A stretch of DNA of 64,000 bases from Pegea sp. RAD2-039 (GCA_034620365.1 JAQGEQ010000046.1:496001-560000), one strand, 5' to 3'; positions 49,728 to 62,119 are shown, numbered from the stretch's first letter. The notes: generated by a model from the letters alone, not told the origin. Numbers and translations are program-made.

Positions 49728-51683
49728 ATACTTCATGTTTGTTTGTTTGTTTCAACTTCAGACTTTACTTATTTATGCTTTGCAGCAAATAATTTTTAAA
49801 AGTTTCTGTAGTTCACTATTTTTTACTAAATTATATCTAACTAATGCCAATTTTTAAATGTATATATAAAAGCTGTCCATTATAAGCTGATTTTATTTTG
49901 CAACAAATTTATCACAAAACTAGTAATAATATATCAATTTATCAAAGTTATACAATAAACAGTTTTTGAAGTAGCTGTGTTTACATCATCAAAATTGTTT
50001 TATTAAAATGTTTTAAATATTTTGTAGTGAGTAAGCAGTATCATTTTAAACTAACTGTTGTTCGAATGACTTTAGGTGCAGCTATTAGCAATCTGAAGCT
50101 TGCTAAATAATCCACAAAACCTACAAAAACTAGCACAGTGATTTTTATGAACTGTTAAATTCAAGCAAATCTTTATTTGAATTTAACATTTTTTTTCTAC
50201 ACGTGCTTATTTTGGTAATACCTTAGAAATAGTTGGAATACATTAACAAGAACACGCCGACATAAAAGTAACCCATCAATGTGTTGCAAGGTATTAAGAA
50301 AAAGTTTGTATATTTTTGACATACCTCATTTACATAGGTTTAGTTTTTGTACTAAACTTTTGAGTAAACTTAAAGGTGATTATAAGTTGTTAAGTAATAA
50401 CAACATTAACTAAGTTGAAAGTGCTTGTAATTTTGTATATAAATTGGCTTCTCATCGTTATCTTCTTATGACTAATTTCACTTTAAAAAGCTTAATCTTT
50501 TGTTTGCATATTAACATTTCAAGATAGGTAGTATTGTAAAGCGCAAGATCAACCCTGAGTAAACTTTATTGCAATAACAGTTGTCAAGACATAAAGAGAG
50601 TTTTTAAACCAGTTATTGATACGTCCGCTTATTTTGTGTTCTTATTTAAATATATTAACTTTTAATTATATTACAGCAATTTTTGTACAACATTTCTTGT
50701 AAACTTTTATTTCACTTTTTAAATAGTACTTTTTATTTTAGTTGTTTTCAGGGATTGCTAGTTAAACCTAAAGATGAGAAATAGGCTCACTAATATCCAA
50801 ACTTAAAGAAAAGCTTTGCGACATCAAACAGCTTTAACTTCAAAGAAAAATAATTTTGATTTATTTAATTTTTATATATATTTTGGTTTACAATTTGTAT
50901 GTTCGTGGCTTCCAGATATTTTTTATAGTACATACTTTTTTAAATTTAAAAAGTGAAACATTGTGTCTTCTGTTAATTTTCACAAATATCTTTAGATATG
51001 TATATTAATATCTATAAATATCCATACTGCAATTTCTATGTTTAAACTGTCATGTTTGTTGCGTAAATCTTACTAAATTGTATCTTGCTTTTTTGCAATT
51101 TTATTTGCAGTATATTTGATTTTTTCTGATTATTTGTTTTAAAATTAATAAAAGTAGGTATATATGTTCAATGACAATCTTTGAAATAACAGATGTGAAG
51201 CTTTGAACGTTGCAAATTTTTTTCAGACTCGATTTAATTGTGTTGGTTTATCTAGAAACTAAAATAGTTGCTAAAATACTATCGAGGATTTAAAGTCAGT
51301 TCAATCAGCTTGTCATTCTACACATGATTTGAAATCTATAGTAGTAAGTTTTAATTAAAAAAATTACTAGCTTAATAACAACATAATTTTAAAAGTATCA
51401 AAGATTATTATTTTGATCTATTTCCGTTAATTATAATTACATTACTAATCTTTAATCTGTAACCAAAGGTTATAGCTGTTAAAACCTAGCGAAAAAAGTT
51501 GTGATCTGCTTCTAATAATTTTTTATTATGCTATTTATAAAAGCACTTTAAGAGGTCGAAAAACTTCTAGATATTTTACTATGCTTTAATCTAATAACCG
51601 TATTTTCACTGTTACCAGTAAATTTTATTTACTTTATTTATTTAACAATAGTATGTATTTAGTATGAAGATTTTTATGATAAT
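49728..51683. other. Intergenic, AT-rich
   Basis: Lies between the LINE and CENP-C. No gene recognised. A T-rich AG at 51650-51651 sits 32 nt before the CENP-C start. Confidence 0.5.
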
Positions 51684-54600
51684 ATGAGGAATTCCTTGTC
51701 TAAGTGAGTGATGTTAAAGTATTTTGTAAAATTTGCTTTTTTATAAATAGTTATAATAGAAATATTTAATGTTATTATCACTTTGAATATAATTGAAAAT
51801 GCAACAAGAATTTGCATATGAAATATTTATCTCTTTTTAATTTTATTGTTTTTACAATGAAAGTTGATTAATATAATTTTGTTTTATATAAGAACTTCTA
51901 AGAAGTCTTCAACATGTCCTCAAAGTAAGTAAACTTAAAGTGTTCAATTTGTTGCGTTAAAAATCTTGAAATAGTGTAAAGTTTTTGATTACATCAATTC
52001 CTAATTAATTAGAATAATTTATAGTTTAAGTATTATTCTATCTTAATAAATTTGTCCCCTAATTTTTACTAAATTTTATATTTGAGTTTATTGCTTAAAC
52101 TAATCCATTTATATTTTTTTTCATAGGTGAAAAGAATTTAATTTTACTAGAAAATTATCTAAATTCTATATCTAAGCAAACTGACAAGTATGCGACTTAT
52201 AAAAATGTATTTTAAAACTTATCAATTTTGTTTTAAATGTTTTATTTGCAATTATCTTAATTCCGTTGTTATTTTAGGGTGCCATCTTCTGAAAAAAACT
52301 GCTTAAGTAATTTTATTGTTCAAGTTTATTAAAATTTTTGTTGAAATGTATTTTCAATTTTATGTACAGCTTTTAATTTATATTATTTTAATCTGAAAAT
52401 AATTTTTTAGCTGTCTCTTTTCCTGAAATACTAAGGTTAGTACTATATTGGTTTTTTATTTATGTTAGTGCAGGTTTCACTAAATTAATATTTCTAAATA
52501 TTTTTTTATCACTTAAAAGTCCATTTTATAGTGACTTTGTTTAAAATTTTCTTGGTTTGAAAATATTAGATCTTCTATAGTTTCAACAAAAACTCGGGTG
52601 TCTTCTTATACACAAACGGATAGTCAGGCTTTTCAGGTGCTTTGAGTAGTTGTTATTTGAAACAAATTGATTACTTTTGATTGACAAAAGTGTTTAATTT
52701 TAGCACAACTAGCTGCTAGTTGATTTTAATTAGAAAATAATTTATGAAATGTTTTTCAACTTTTTTATCTTTATATAACTTATTGAACTTTCACATAACT
52801 TTAAAGCAATTATTCATAATTCTGATTAAAGTTTAAAATATAAAATTTCAGAGAAAGAAAATCAAATCAGGAAAAACTAAAACTTCCAACTCACTGAATT
52901 GTGAACAGCTTTCAAATGTTAAATATTCCATGTTAGTTCGGTTTTTGCTGAAATTTTGATGCGTTTGTTGATTCTTTCTTTTTAAATTTATGTATTTTTA
53001 TTTTTATCTATTATTTAGATGTTAGGTTAATGATAATTTCATAATATTATTTTCTTTCTGCAGTCATATTTTTTGTGTTTGCTTTAAGAGCTATAATTGG
53101 TTGTTTCTAGCCATGTGTTGGATAACTTTACAGATAAATCAATTATTAATCGAAAAAAATAAATTAATTTTCAATCTCGATTTGATCAGGTATAAACTTG
53201 CAGTTTTGTTTAGGGATAATTTTCGCCCAAAATATTCAAAATCGATGAAGAGGAGAGATTTTAATCTTTTAAAACAATATGACTTTCCTTCAAGCGACGA
53301 ACCCCCTGTGAAAATGGTAAGCATGGACATTTGCAAGTTGATTCATAATTAGATAACAATTTCTTCTTCTAATTGATAAAAGTGATAACCATCTCAGTTT
53401 TTAATTAAGAAAAGCATTTGAGTTCCTAATCAAAAATCAATTATAACTTATTGAAAAGTTAGTTTGTAAAAAAAGTTTTTCAAATTCTAGATGCGCAAGT
53501 CGACTAGTTTAAAGAAAAAGGAACGGTGAGGCTTGTATTAATTTACTAGCTTTAAACAGAACAAGATTTATAAATATTTAATTTAAATTCCATTAGCATG
53601 ATGAGTCACTTTCATAACTTTATTTATAAAGCATAATGTAGTCATTTATTGAACTATTTCAAGTTTAATTTAATATTTTGTTTAAAGAGACCAAAACTTG
53701 GCAAAAGACTGTTGTCTTAGTCGAAGGAAAAAAGTAAGTTTCTAATTATTTGTCAATCATTCTTACTATTAGATATCAGCAATTGCATAAACTTTCATAA
53801 AAACTTGTAAGATTACAATAGTATTGTTAACGTCACTTCTGATATTTTGATTTTTATTCCTATCTTATCATAAATCTAAAATTATATTTTCATGCTAAAA
53901 TTTTAATCAATTTTTGCAGATTTCCAAAACCGAACAACAATCTTTCAAGTAAGCACATAGAGAGCTCTCTACTTTTAAACTCATTTGATTTTTAAAGACA
54001 AAACAGTAAAGATTCAGAAAAATCTCGTAGAAAAAGCTCACAACAATTTCTTCAAACTCCAATCTTGAAAGTAAATCTCCGTTAAATTGCTTTTTTTCAG
54101 TTTGATGTAAAATATTATCTTTTCTACAGTTGGATTCAGTTCCGACCATTAAAACTAAAGCTGCTGTCCAGAACTGGCTAGATTCTCATAATTTCACGGT
54201 TTGCTCAATTTTATTGATATAATTGTCGATTAGTTTACGACGATTTTGTAAAATGTCTTTAAATCCTACAAACAACTAAATCATTTTTATTAACTTCTTT
54301 GTGCAACTCTGAGTTAATCGATTACTTTTATCTTTAGGTCACAGAGACTTCTTCATCCGTCGAAGGTGCTTTGATATCTTATTTAACATCATTTTTCACT
54401 TAAAAACAAATTATTTTTCAACAGAAGCTAAAAAAGACGACTGTAAAGTTGAAACCAACAATTCAGGGAGTCCGAGATCTAACACTTCCTCAACGTTATT
54501 TACAAAAGATATTCTTCGATTCGCTTTTAATTCACAAATTAAAGAGAATAGAAGGTATTAATAGATCTTTAATTTGATTCTTGTTTATTTGAGGAGTCTA

Positions 54601-56885
54601 CTTTTTCAAAATTAATTTATTTTTCCCTGAAGCCTACTGTTTTTATAATAATTTTTAATTTGTAAATAAAATTTTGTATATTTGATTTGTTTATAATCAT
54701 TTTTAATGTAAATAATAAATTAAGATGTTTATATATGAAATATACTCACAATCTAAAGTAGTTTTTTAGATATAATATCATTTAAATCATTAACCTTAAG
54801 TGCCACTATTTTTATTTTTTTTTTAAAGAATTTACGATGAAGAAATTATAAATACAGGTGTGAGACTTTTTCCAATCTTAGCTAAGATTTTTATTTAATA
54901 TAATTTTTCTAGAACCATCTTCTTTAGATTATAGTGAAAGGGATGATACATTTGCTGAAGGACGCTCATCTCATTCGCTTACTTTCTCACAGTTAGTTTA
55001 CATTTAATTATCTCTTGCTTCTAATTTGCTTACTATTTTTAACTTTGATGTTGCTTTTTAATAAAGTATTTCAACTACAATATGATTTCAGAATTACCAG
55101 ATTAATCGGGAAACGTTCTTCTGCTACTGACACAAGGTAATCAGTACTTTGCTTCAATATATTGCTAATATTTCAATAAAGATCGCGTATATCTATTACT
55201 TATTATTTCTTTAGTACTGTTTTAGTTTGCTAAGTTTTAGTTTTGCAAATTTCTGTAGTATTTATTTTTGTCCTTTTTCTACATCTTTACCTAGCCTCTT
55301 AACTTTTGTATTTAAACTTAAAATATTTTGCTTTTAGTCGGGAAATATCAAGTATTTTTAATAATGAAGCCGCATCAGAAGATGTAGCTGCATCAGAAGA
55401 TGTAGCTGCATCAGAAGATGTAGCTGCATCAGAAGATGTAGCCGCTTCAGAAGATGTAGCTGCTCTAGAAGATGTAGCCGCATCAGAAGATGTAGCTGCA
55501 TCAGAAGATGTAGCCGCATCAGAAGATGTAGCTGCATCAGAAGATGTAGCCGCTTCAGAAGATGTAGCTACTCCAGAATCACCTTGTGAGGTTAATCTCA
55601 GTGTCACATTAGGTTTGTTTTCTCTTCATTGAAAAATATTTTTTCATCGATATAATTTTATAAATGATGAAATTGAAACAAAAGTTGTTTTTTGGAGTTC
55701 TTATCGAGAAAAAATCATTTTTTTTATCATCTCTTTCTTAGTTAAACCCGAAAGTAGCTTGTCGAGTAAAGGTTTGCGCAGAAGTAAACGAATCCGGTTA
55801 TCAAGAAGATTAAATAGGCAGAAAGGCGAGAGAATCGTTTACGAGTATATATGTTTTGAATTGTAGGATATTTCCTTTAAATCTGATTTTATTTTAGTCG
55901 TGACAGAACTATCGTTGGTATTGAATCAAATGTTGTCCGTATAACTTCAATGTGTAAGTTAACTTTCCTTCGATTAGCGGTTCAATGATATTTTGTATCT
56001 TCTAGCGTCATCGATGCATCCTAAAAAGAAGTCTGCCACCAGAACAAGTTGGTTGTTCATTTAAAAAAAAATTATCAAAATGTTTTCTTCTAAAATAAAA
56101 CAAAACTGTAATTTTAGGAGGTGGTGGTGGTAGCGTTGGTGATGCTGAAATCAATCCACCAAAGCACAGTTCAAGTGAGTTTCATTTATCAGAACATCTT
56201 CCTTTTTTATATATAAAAGTTGTTGTGTAAAAGGAAAATGTTGTTTCTGATTAGATTCCAAAACTCTTCAAGGAAGTTGTAAGAAGAAAAGGTTGAAAAA
56301 AGCAGCAGAAACAACTTGTAAAAATGCTGACTTGATGGTAACTAGTTACAATACATCATCATCATGTAAGACATCAAGTTGCCACTTTTCTAACTTTAAA
56401 CTCTTCAAATTCGCTTTAATCAACTTATTACAATTCCTTCGTGTTTTTGAAAGTTTAGATTTTGATTAAACACATTTTGAAATACTGAAGATCGTATTTA
56501 CATCTTTTTAAACAAATTCTTTCTCAGCAAAAGCAATTGTGAATAACAGTTTTGAGTTTAAATTCTCCAACGTCGCCGACCGCAAATTGCCTCTTACAAC
56601 TGCTCTTCTTACTATTTATCCTCAAATGAAGAAAGATTGGAGCAAAGCTGGAAGAGAAAAACTTGTAATTGATCAATCTTCAACAAAATCTTTTAAATAT
56701 ATCTTCTTCACTCTCAGCACTTCACGCTACTAGAAGGAAGGGTTACTGTGATAACATTCAAAGGGAGCCGTAAAGTAACTGAAGCTGGGGCGGACTTCAC
56801 CATTGATGAGTGCACCCCGTATAAAATCCTAAACCGATCTAGAATTTTAAGTGCTGTTTTTGGTGTTGATTACTTCTGTCATTAA
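51684..56885 (+). CDS. CENPC: Centromere protein C (CENP-C/Mif2 family)
   Basis: Twenty-six small exons join in perfect phase to 639 residues: 51684-51703, 51893-51924, 52127-52187, 52278-52306, 52411-52435, 52570-52636, 52852-52931, 53214-53316, 53491-53525, 53688-53733, 53920-53948, 54007-54070, 54130-54198, 54338-54365, 54425-54554, 54829-54857, 54913-54991, 55092-55136, 55338-55612, 55742-55844, 55898-55953, 56006-56047, 56118-56174, 56255-56365, 56528-56664, 56718-56885. Most of the protein is disordered and Ser/Lys-rich. Residues about 335-400 are an acidic six-residue repeat. Residues about 428-450 are the CENP-C motif (RRSKRIRLSRRL ... GERIVY). The last roughly 100 residues fit the dimerising cupin fold (LEGRVTVITF, ADFTIDECTPYKILN). 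CENP-C bridges centromeric nucleosomes to the outer kinetochore. The tryptophan normally seen in the motif is absent. KNL2/M18BP1 also carries such a motif but has no cupin. Confidence 0.87.
55369..55566 (+). repeat. Coding minisatellite, 18 bp x 11, in CENP-C
   Basis: Eleven tandem 18-bp units encode Ala-Ala-Ser-Glu-Asp-Val with minor variants (one Leu for Ser; GCC/GCT and GCA/GCT alternation). The unit is a multiple of three, so copy changes keep the frame. The array lies in exon 19, the largest of the gene. Confidence 0.95.
55777..55844 (+). other. CENP-C nucleosome-binding motif
   Basis: Encodes RRSKRIRLSRRL, a short basic spacer and GERIVY. In human the comparable stretch is RRTKRTRLKPLEYWRGERIDY. 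The arginines that contact the H2A/H2B acidic patch are kept; the YW before the GER segment is not. Confidence 0.8.
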
Positions 56886-57780
56886 ACTTTTATCATCTTA
56901 GATTAGTTTTTTGATAACGTTTTGCTTTTTCAGTTTCATAAAATTAAGTTCTTCGAAAGGTTTCTATTTAATCTATTTCTTGAGATTTGTTTTTTTAAAC
57001 ATAATTTATTTTGATTACTTCAATAAAAACAACTTGCAAAATATCAGTAGGATCTTCTTTGAAAGCTCAGCATCGAATAAATTTGATAAATATCAGAGGT
57101 TTCACATTTGCAATTTTCAACAAGCTCTCTACTTGATATTTCTTATTTGAATAAAATGTGGATTGCTCAACTGTCATCAAAAAGACATCTACTTTAAAAC
57201 TAATAGCTCTAAATAAGGTGTTTGTTTTAACTTTATTTTAATTTTTTTAAATTTCTTATTGAACAATGTCAACAATACTCTCAGTGAGATTAGTCGAAAA
57301 TAATATATGAATTACTATTGTTACTCTTGTAATATTGTTGACAAATATATTTTGAAATAAGAATAATATCTTTAAGCTATTGATTCAGGTAAATGTTTAT
57401 CAAGAACTTTTTGGTTTATGTTAATTTCCTACAGATTTTAATTGCTAGTTAAATAGTTGGTTAAAATAACCGATGATGACTGATTTGAAGCTAGAAACTT
57501 TTGTAAGATTAGAGAGCTTGAAGGGTTCAGTGACATCTTTTTGTTCTACACTATTTGCAAAGTAAGCTAATTAAATTCCAAAGAATAAAGGAGGATGTTT
57601 TTCATCTAATTTCCTTCAGACTATTTATTTTGATAAACTGAAAAAGTATTTTTATCTGTTAAAAGCATTTTATTGGTAAGTGATAAGTATAGTTTTACGC
57701 TGTACTACAAATTAACATTTAACTCAATTATTAAGATAGTTTGAAATTCACATCTAAATTCTATTTGTTAAATGAGGCTA
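56886..57780. other. Intergenic, downstream of CENP-C
   Basis: AT-rich; the short frame at 56911-57150 has no recognisable content. Confidence 0.5.
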
Positions 57781-58434
57781 TCAGGTACTTAAGTTTGGTG
57801 AAGCGGTATTATTTTGTTTGAAGTCAATACTGAGTGTGTTCAGATACCAACTCATGGGTGAGATTATACGCAACATTGTCAAGATGGTTGGTTTGCAACA
57901 AATATTTGACAAGATTTTGTTGAAGATATTTGGTGATAAGTTTCCATTAGAATTCATCAGATTGAAGCTAGGTAACATTGTGGCAAGCATCAATGGAATT
58001 GTGAGCTAATTAGTAAGCGAGCTGTTCAAGTGAAGATTTAATGATGAAGATCAGAAGGAGAAACAAGTTTATCGTTGATCTGAAGAACAAGATCAAATTA
58101 CAGAGTGATGACATCAAAGGAGATGATTTACTATCAGGTTGATTCTAACTTGAGCTGATACAAATCTGTCATCTTCTTTTGTAGCTGTCTTTGAGAAGAA
58201 GATGACAAAAAGTTCAAACGAACATAAAGAGAAAGTTGAATTGCCTCAACATCACTTAGATTCGCTCTCTGAAGATCGAAAGAAAGAAGAAAAGTACTCC
58301 TGTATTTCTGTGAGTTTATCTGAATTAGATAACTGAAAATGAAGATCAGGGATTGATGTGATCTTCAGGGAGTTTGATGAGACACTAGATGTCAGGCAAC
58401 ATGATATCGATTCGTTGGAGGAATCTGAGTTGAA
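57781..58434 (+). pseudogene. Coding-like debris of unknown origin
   Basis: Two stretches look protein-coding: a 63-codon frame at 57818-58009 (IVKMVGLQQIFDKILLKIFG, FPLEFIRLKLGN) and 58185-58312, which begins after a good acceptor and ends at GTGAGT, encoding charged, Lys/Glu/His-rich sequence (EKVELPQHHLDSLSEDRKKE). They are separated by stops and I could not join them with confidence. The right end abuts an inverted LINE fragment. It may be a broken host gene, a terminal exon set or an unrecognised mobile element. Confidence 0.35.
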
Positions 58435-58927
58435 GCAAAGACACCGACATCATCTACTGCTACTAGTCTTCTGATGAAGTCTTCAATGAAAATTAAAACA
58501 GAAGGGGACTTAGAACAGAACCCTGAAGAACCCCAATAGTGATTTGACTAAAAGTAGATAAAGATCTTTCAACGAGAGTCTGGTGGATTCCACCTGATAA
58601 GTAATCTTCAATCCACTTTAAGACAAAGCTGTTTATTTTTAAGTTTTGTAATACACAAATGAACTTGTTGTGTGGAACAGAATCAAACGTTTTAGCGAAA
58701 TCGAGATATATGATGTTATACGGATTATTACTTTAATAATGGGCTGTAAGCTCATTAAGAAAAGTGAGATGTTGAGTCAGGGAAGATCTCCGTTTCACAA
58801 AGCCATATTGGACATCAGATATTAAATGGTGCTCCATCAAATGACTGGTCATATGATTGTGAATGATATGTTCTTCAGTTTTACAGGTAACTGAAGTCAG
58901 CGAAACTGGTCTGTAGTCTAGTGTAGT
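58435..58927 (-). mobile_element. LINE family A fragment (reverse-transcriptase core)
   Basis: The minus strand matches ORF2 of the LINE at 46-49 kb from about 48233 to about 48730, covering YRPVSLTSV through GVLQGSVL. Long runs such as CTCAACATCTCACTTTT are identical and overall identity looks around 85 percent by eye. It is truncated at both ends and interrupted by stops. Confidence 0.85.
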
Positions 58928-59540
58928 TATAATTATTTTTATTTTAAAGATGGTATTTCTTCATTTTAAATTCTTCTAATACAGCCTATTTTACATATTA
59001 CAAAGCAAAATATTTTCTTCATTAGCAATTTTTGATCAAAATAAATATTTTAAAATAATAAATGTTTAAAATATTTCAGCTAACAAACACCATTTGTCAA
59101 TAACTACAGCTAGTTAGAGAAGACTTTATGCTATTATATAAACTACAAATTAAAAAATTACAACCAAATCTTGGTAAAAAATTTAAAAACATTTATGTTA
59201 TTAAAACTCCTGGTGGTTATTAAATATTTTGAAAATAAATCTAATTGAAAGTTTGATAATTTTCAATTACATTTGGTACTCATCTAGCTATTATACATTC
59301 TACTTACTAGCTTTGCAATCGATCAATAATATTATTCTAATTGTTTCCTTATGCAAGCTTTTAAGTAGAAGTAGATTGATGTGTAACCAATAATCATAAT
59401 ATTTCAGAGAATATTTTATTTCTAAGCTTAATTATATAAAAAATAAACAAGGAAATAGTGAATTCACAATAAAAGGAATATTTCTAGAAGAATTTGAAGT
59501 GTTTTTGATTACCTACTATTCGATTTTAATTTTCAGAATA
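58928..59540. other. Intergenic, AT-rich
   Basis: Nothing recognised. Confidence 0.45.
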
Positions 59541-60000
59541 AACCGCTTAAAGATAGACCTGAAAACAGATTTTTTTAAAAATTAAAGCTGAGATCAACAA
59601 AAGCTGAAAACATTTTTTACTTGATGTTTGTGATCCTGAAAAAGATCATCACTTGCTGCATCTTCCTGATATCAAATCAAAGATTTATTTCCAGAATGAA
59701 AGATTTGTTGGCAAGCGAGAAGAGTCTAAAAAGCTTCCGAAATAGTTGGAAGAAAAGAGTTTGAAGGAAATTACAAATAAGATGAGACTTGTTGAGCAAT
59801 CACAACAAATTGTCACATCCTTTCCTATCAAAAAGATCTTTCAATATTTCTAAATATGCAAAAGATGAATTGAAAGAGTGGTTGCTCCGGTGGCTGATGA
59901 GGAAAATCTCATGTTAAAATGTAGCGAGTTAAGATGAGTCACTCATAAGAGCAAAATCTGATGTTTATCTTCATTTACAAGATCTTTTTCACCACCAAGA
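59541..60000 (+). pseudogene. Coding-like debris of unknown origin
   Basis: Higher-GC stretch whose plus-strand frames include LLDVCDPEKDHHLLHLPDIK and FQNERFVGKREESKKLP in one frame before a stop, then charged sequence. There is no complete ORF and no family I recognise. It may belong with the debris at 57.8-58.4 kb, split by the LINE fragment. Confidence 0.3.
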
Positions 60001-61147
60001 AGCGATAAATTAATTAAAAATTGCAAGTAATAATTAGATACTTTTAAAAATGTTAAGAATAACACAAATGTTAAGAATAAATTGTAAAAATATCTTAAAA
60101 ATAGAAAACTTAATTCAGAAGCTACAAAGATGTATCATTGTAATTTTTACTAAAAATCTTATACAAAATCATCAAGCGATATAATCAAATTATTTATTGG
60201 CATTTGCTTTGAACTCAATTTTACATCAGACTATCGTACTATCCTCCATTATAAAGGTACTATTACATCAATAAGAAACAAGCAAGTCAAAAAAGCAAAA
60301 CAAAAATAGTAATGATGCTCTGTAGATGTGATCAACAATTTTAAGCATATTTCAATAGTGTATAGTCAAGTTTTGATCTATTTATAAAAACTCAAGAGAA
60401 GATGATGACTGTGTATATATTATTAACTTTAAAGAAATTCTCAAAACAAGCATTATGGTGTTGGCTTATTTATGCTTAGTGATAGTGAAAGCATTTGGAA
60501 GAATTACAGAAGTTAAATTTCGCTAGCAATACAATAAAATGTTGCTTCATTTAGAATTAATTATGAAAATATTCACACAGTAATATGGATAGTTAGTACA
60601 AAAGAGAATAAAATGAGATGATAAAGGCAAGACGAGCCAAATTTGAAAAATCCTTGAACAGAGAGTTCAGAACTTTGAAAAGAGGAGAGTAAAAAAACGA
60701 ATAAAATTTTTGTTGTAAAAAAACTGATTAGTTATCTATAGAGTATCAAAATAAAAAACTTTATTGTTATGTTGAGTACATAATAGAATCAAAGTGAGAG
60801 AAAAATCTTCTACCTAACCCGATAATAAATATGATTTTCATCTATTTTGGTGCAAAGTAGTACTAGCTAAAAATAACTTACTAACAAAAATAAAAAAGTT
60901 TACCAAAGTCATCAAAAAGGTAGTGAAAGTTTGTTTGTGAGCAGTTGAATTTACAGATTTTTAAGAAATAACTATTTGGTGTAAGACTTTATTGACCAAC
61001 CAAATGCACTAAAGACTTATTAAATGAAAAAACAAACACAATTATATGGTCTTTTTACTTTTATGGAATTAAACTGCTGATGGCTACTTGAAAGAACTAC
61101 AGAAAACAACACAGAAATAATTAAATAACATGATACAGCAATTCTTA
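60001..61147. other. Intergenic, possible further debris
   Basis: Short broken frames around 60.4-60.5 kb (for example KEILKTSIMVLAYLCLV) have no clear identity. The right end probably includes the 3' UTR of the membrane-protein gene. Confidence 0.35.
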
Positions 61148-62119
61148 TCAATTTTTGTTCATCATATCCTCAACATAAACAACTGGCCTACTTTCTTTGC
61201 AGCTCCACTTTGTACTTTTTATCAAATGCTTATTAGACACAACACTATCAGAAGATATTCCTTCTAGTTGGGCATATGAACTTTCACTTTTCGAAATAGT
61301 TGCTTTATGTTGTTCTGCTCCTTCCTTAGTAAGACATTTATATCCCAAACTACTTGATGGGTTAACAGTAGAATGTCTAACAGATGTTTGGCACATTTCA
61401 TCTAAAGGAACAAACCAAGCTCTAGGATGCCCATTTCCATCAACTGGAAAAGAAGACACAATATCACCAGAGGAATTATTACTGAACTGTGCTTTTAGAT
61501 CAACGCTATTTTTAGATGTTTTGTCAATAATAGATTTTCCTGAAGATGTTATCGCACTATTGATGTTTGACACCAAAGATAATGAATCATCTCTATTAAC
61601 AGGACTTTCTGTCCACATGCTACCTTCAATTAGTGGAGATATTAAGACTGAAGATTCATTGTTTGATTGGTTTTCTGCTTTAAAGTTTTTGAGTTCTATA
61701 TCATCTTTTTTTCTATTCCTCATTTTCACATGATGACTACCATCAAAATTTGATTCTTCCAAAGATATAACGTCAGGTCGTAACTCTTGCAAGTTTAATG
61801 AATGATTTTCAGTATAGCTTTCTAGTCCAGTTATAGATGTTGATTTGGAAAGCTTATTTGGGCTGATGTTTTGAAATTTCAAAACATTCAATCGCTTTAG
61901 ATAAAACCATAACACAATAAATAGTAGTATTAAAAAGCTTAGACAACTGACACATAGTATAACATACAGTAAAATGTCAATTTGAACTGTAACATCTTCA
62001 TTAGAAGGAGAAGTGGGGCTTGGTTTCAAAAACATAATTGAATGGTTTGTAAAGTTATCAGATTTAGTTGATGCTACAAACATTCTACTTTCAACATCAA
62101 CTTTATCACCTGAGGCCAT
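61148..62119 (-). CDS. Single-pass membrane protein with long cytoplasmic tail, family unknown
   Basis: An intronless 323-codon ORF. In-frame stops just before the ATG at 62119 support this start. The N-terminal 48 residues lack a cleavable signal and carry one N-x-S site (NHS); one strong transmembrane segment (IDILLYVILCVSCLSFLILL and on to WFYL, about 48-75) is followed by a basic KR stop-transfer. The tail of about 250 residues is Ser-rich, hydrophilic and probably disordered, with conserved-looking islands: HPRAWFVPLDEMCQTS near residue 230 and RPVVYVEDMM at the end. This suggests a type III receptor-like or adaptor protein. An AG acceptor lies 39 nt before the ATG. I do not recognise the family. 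Confidence 0.75.
   Translation of the reverse strand: MASGDKVDVESRMFVASTKSDNFTNHSIMFLKPSPTSPSNEDVTVQIDILLYVILCVSCLSFLILLFIVLWFYLKRLNVLKFQNISPNKLSKSTSITGLESYTENHSLNLQELRPDVISLEESNFDGSHHVKMRNRKKDDIELKNFKAENQSNNESSVLISPLIEGSMWTESPVNRDDSLSLVSNINSAITSSGKSIIDKTSKNSVDLKAQFSNNSSGDIVSSFPVDGNGHPRAWFVPLDEMCQTSVRHSTVNPSSSLGYKCLTKEGAEQHKATISKSESSYAQLEGISSDSVVSNKHLIKSTKWSCKESRPVVYVEDMMNKN

Noticed and set aside
53139-53336. Overlapping frames on both strands near 53.1-53.35 kb
   Set aside because: Only 53214-53316 fits the CENP-C exon chain; the rest is intron or antisense.
55299-55607. Minus-strand 102-codon frame rich in Ala-Thr-Ser-Ser-Asp
   Set aside because: It is the antisense reading of the CENP-C minisatellite, with no supporting context.
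51684-56885. KNL2/M18BP1 as the identity of this gene, since it too can carry a CENP-C-type motif
   Set aside because: A cupin-like C-terminus follows the motif, and I see no SANTA or Myb/SANT domain; CENP-C is the better fit.
61197-61733. 178-codon plus-strand frame
   Set aside because: It is antisense to the membrane-protein ORF, which has the better composition, membrane segment and start context.
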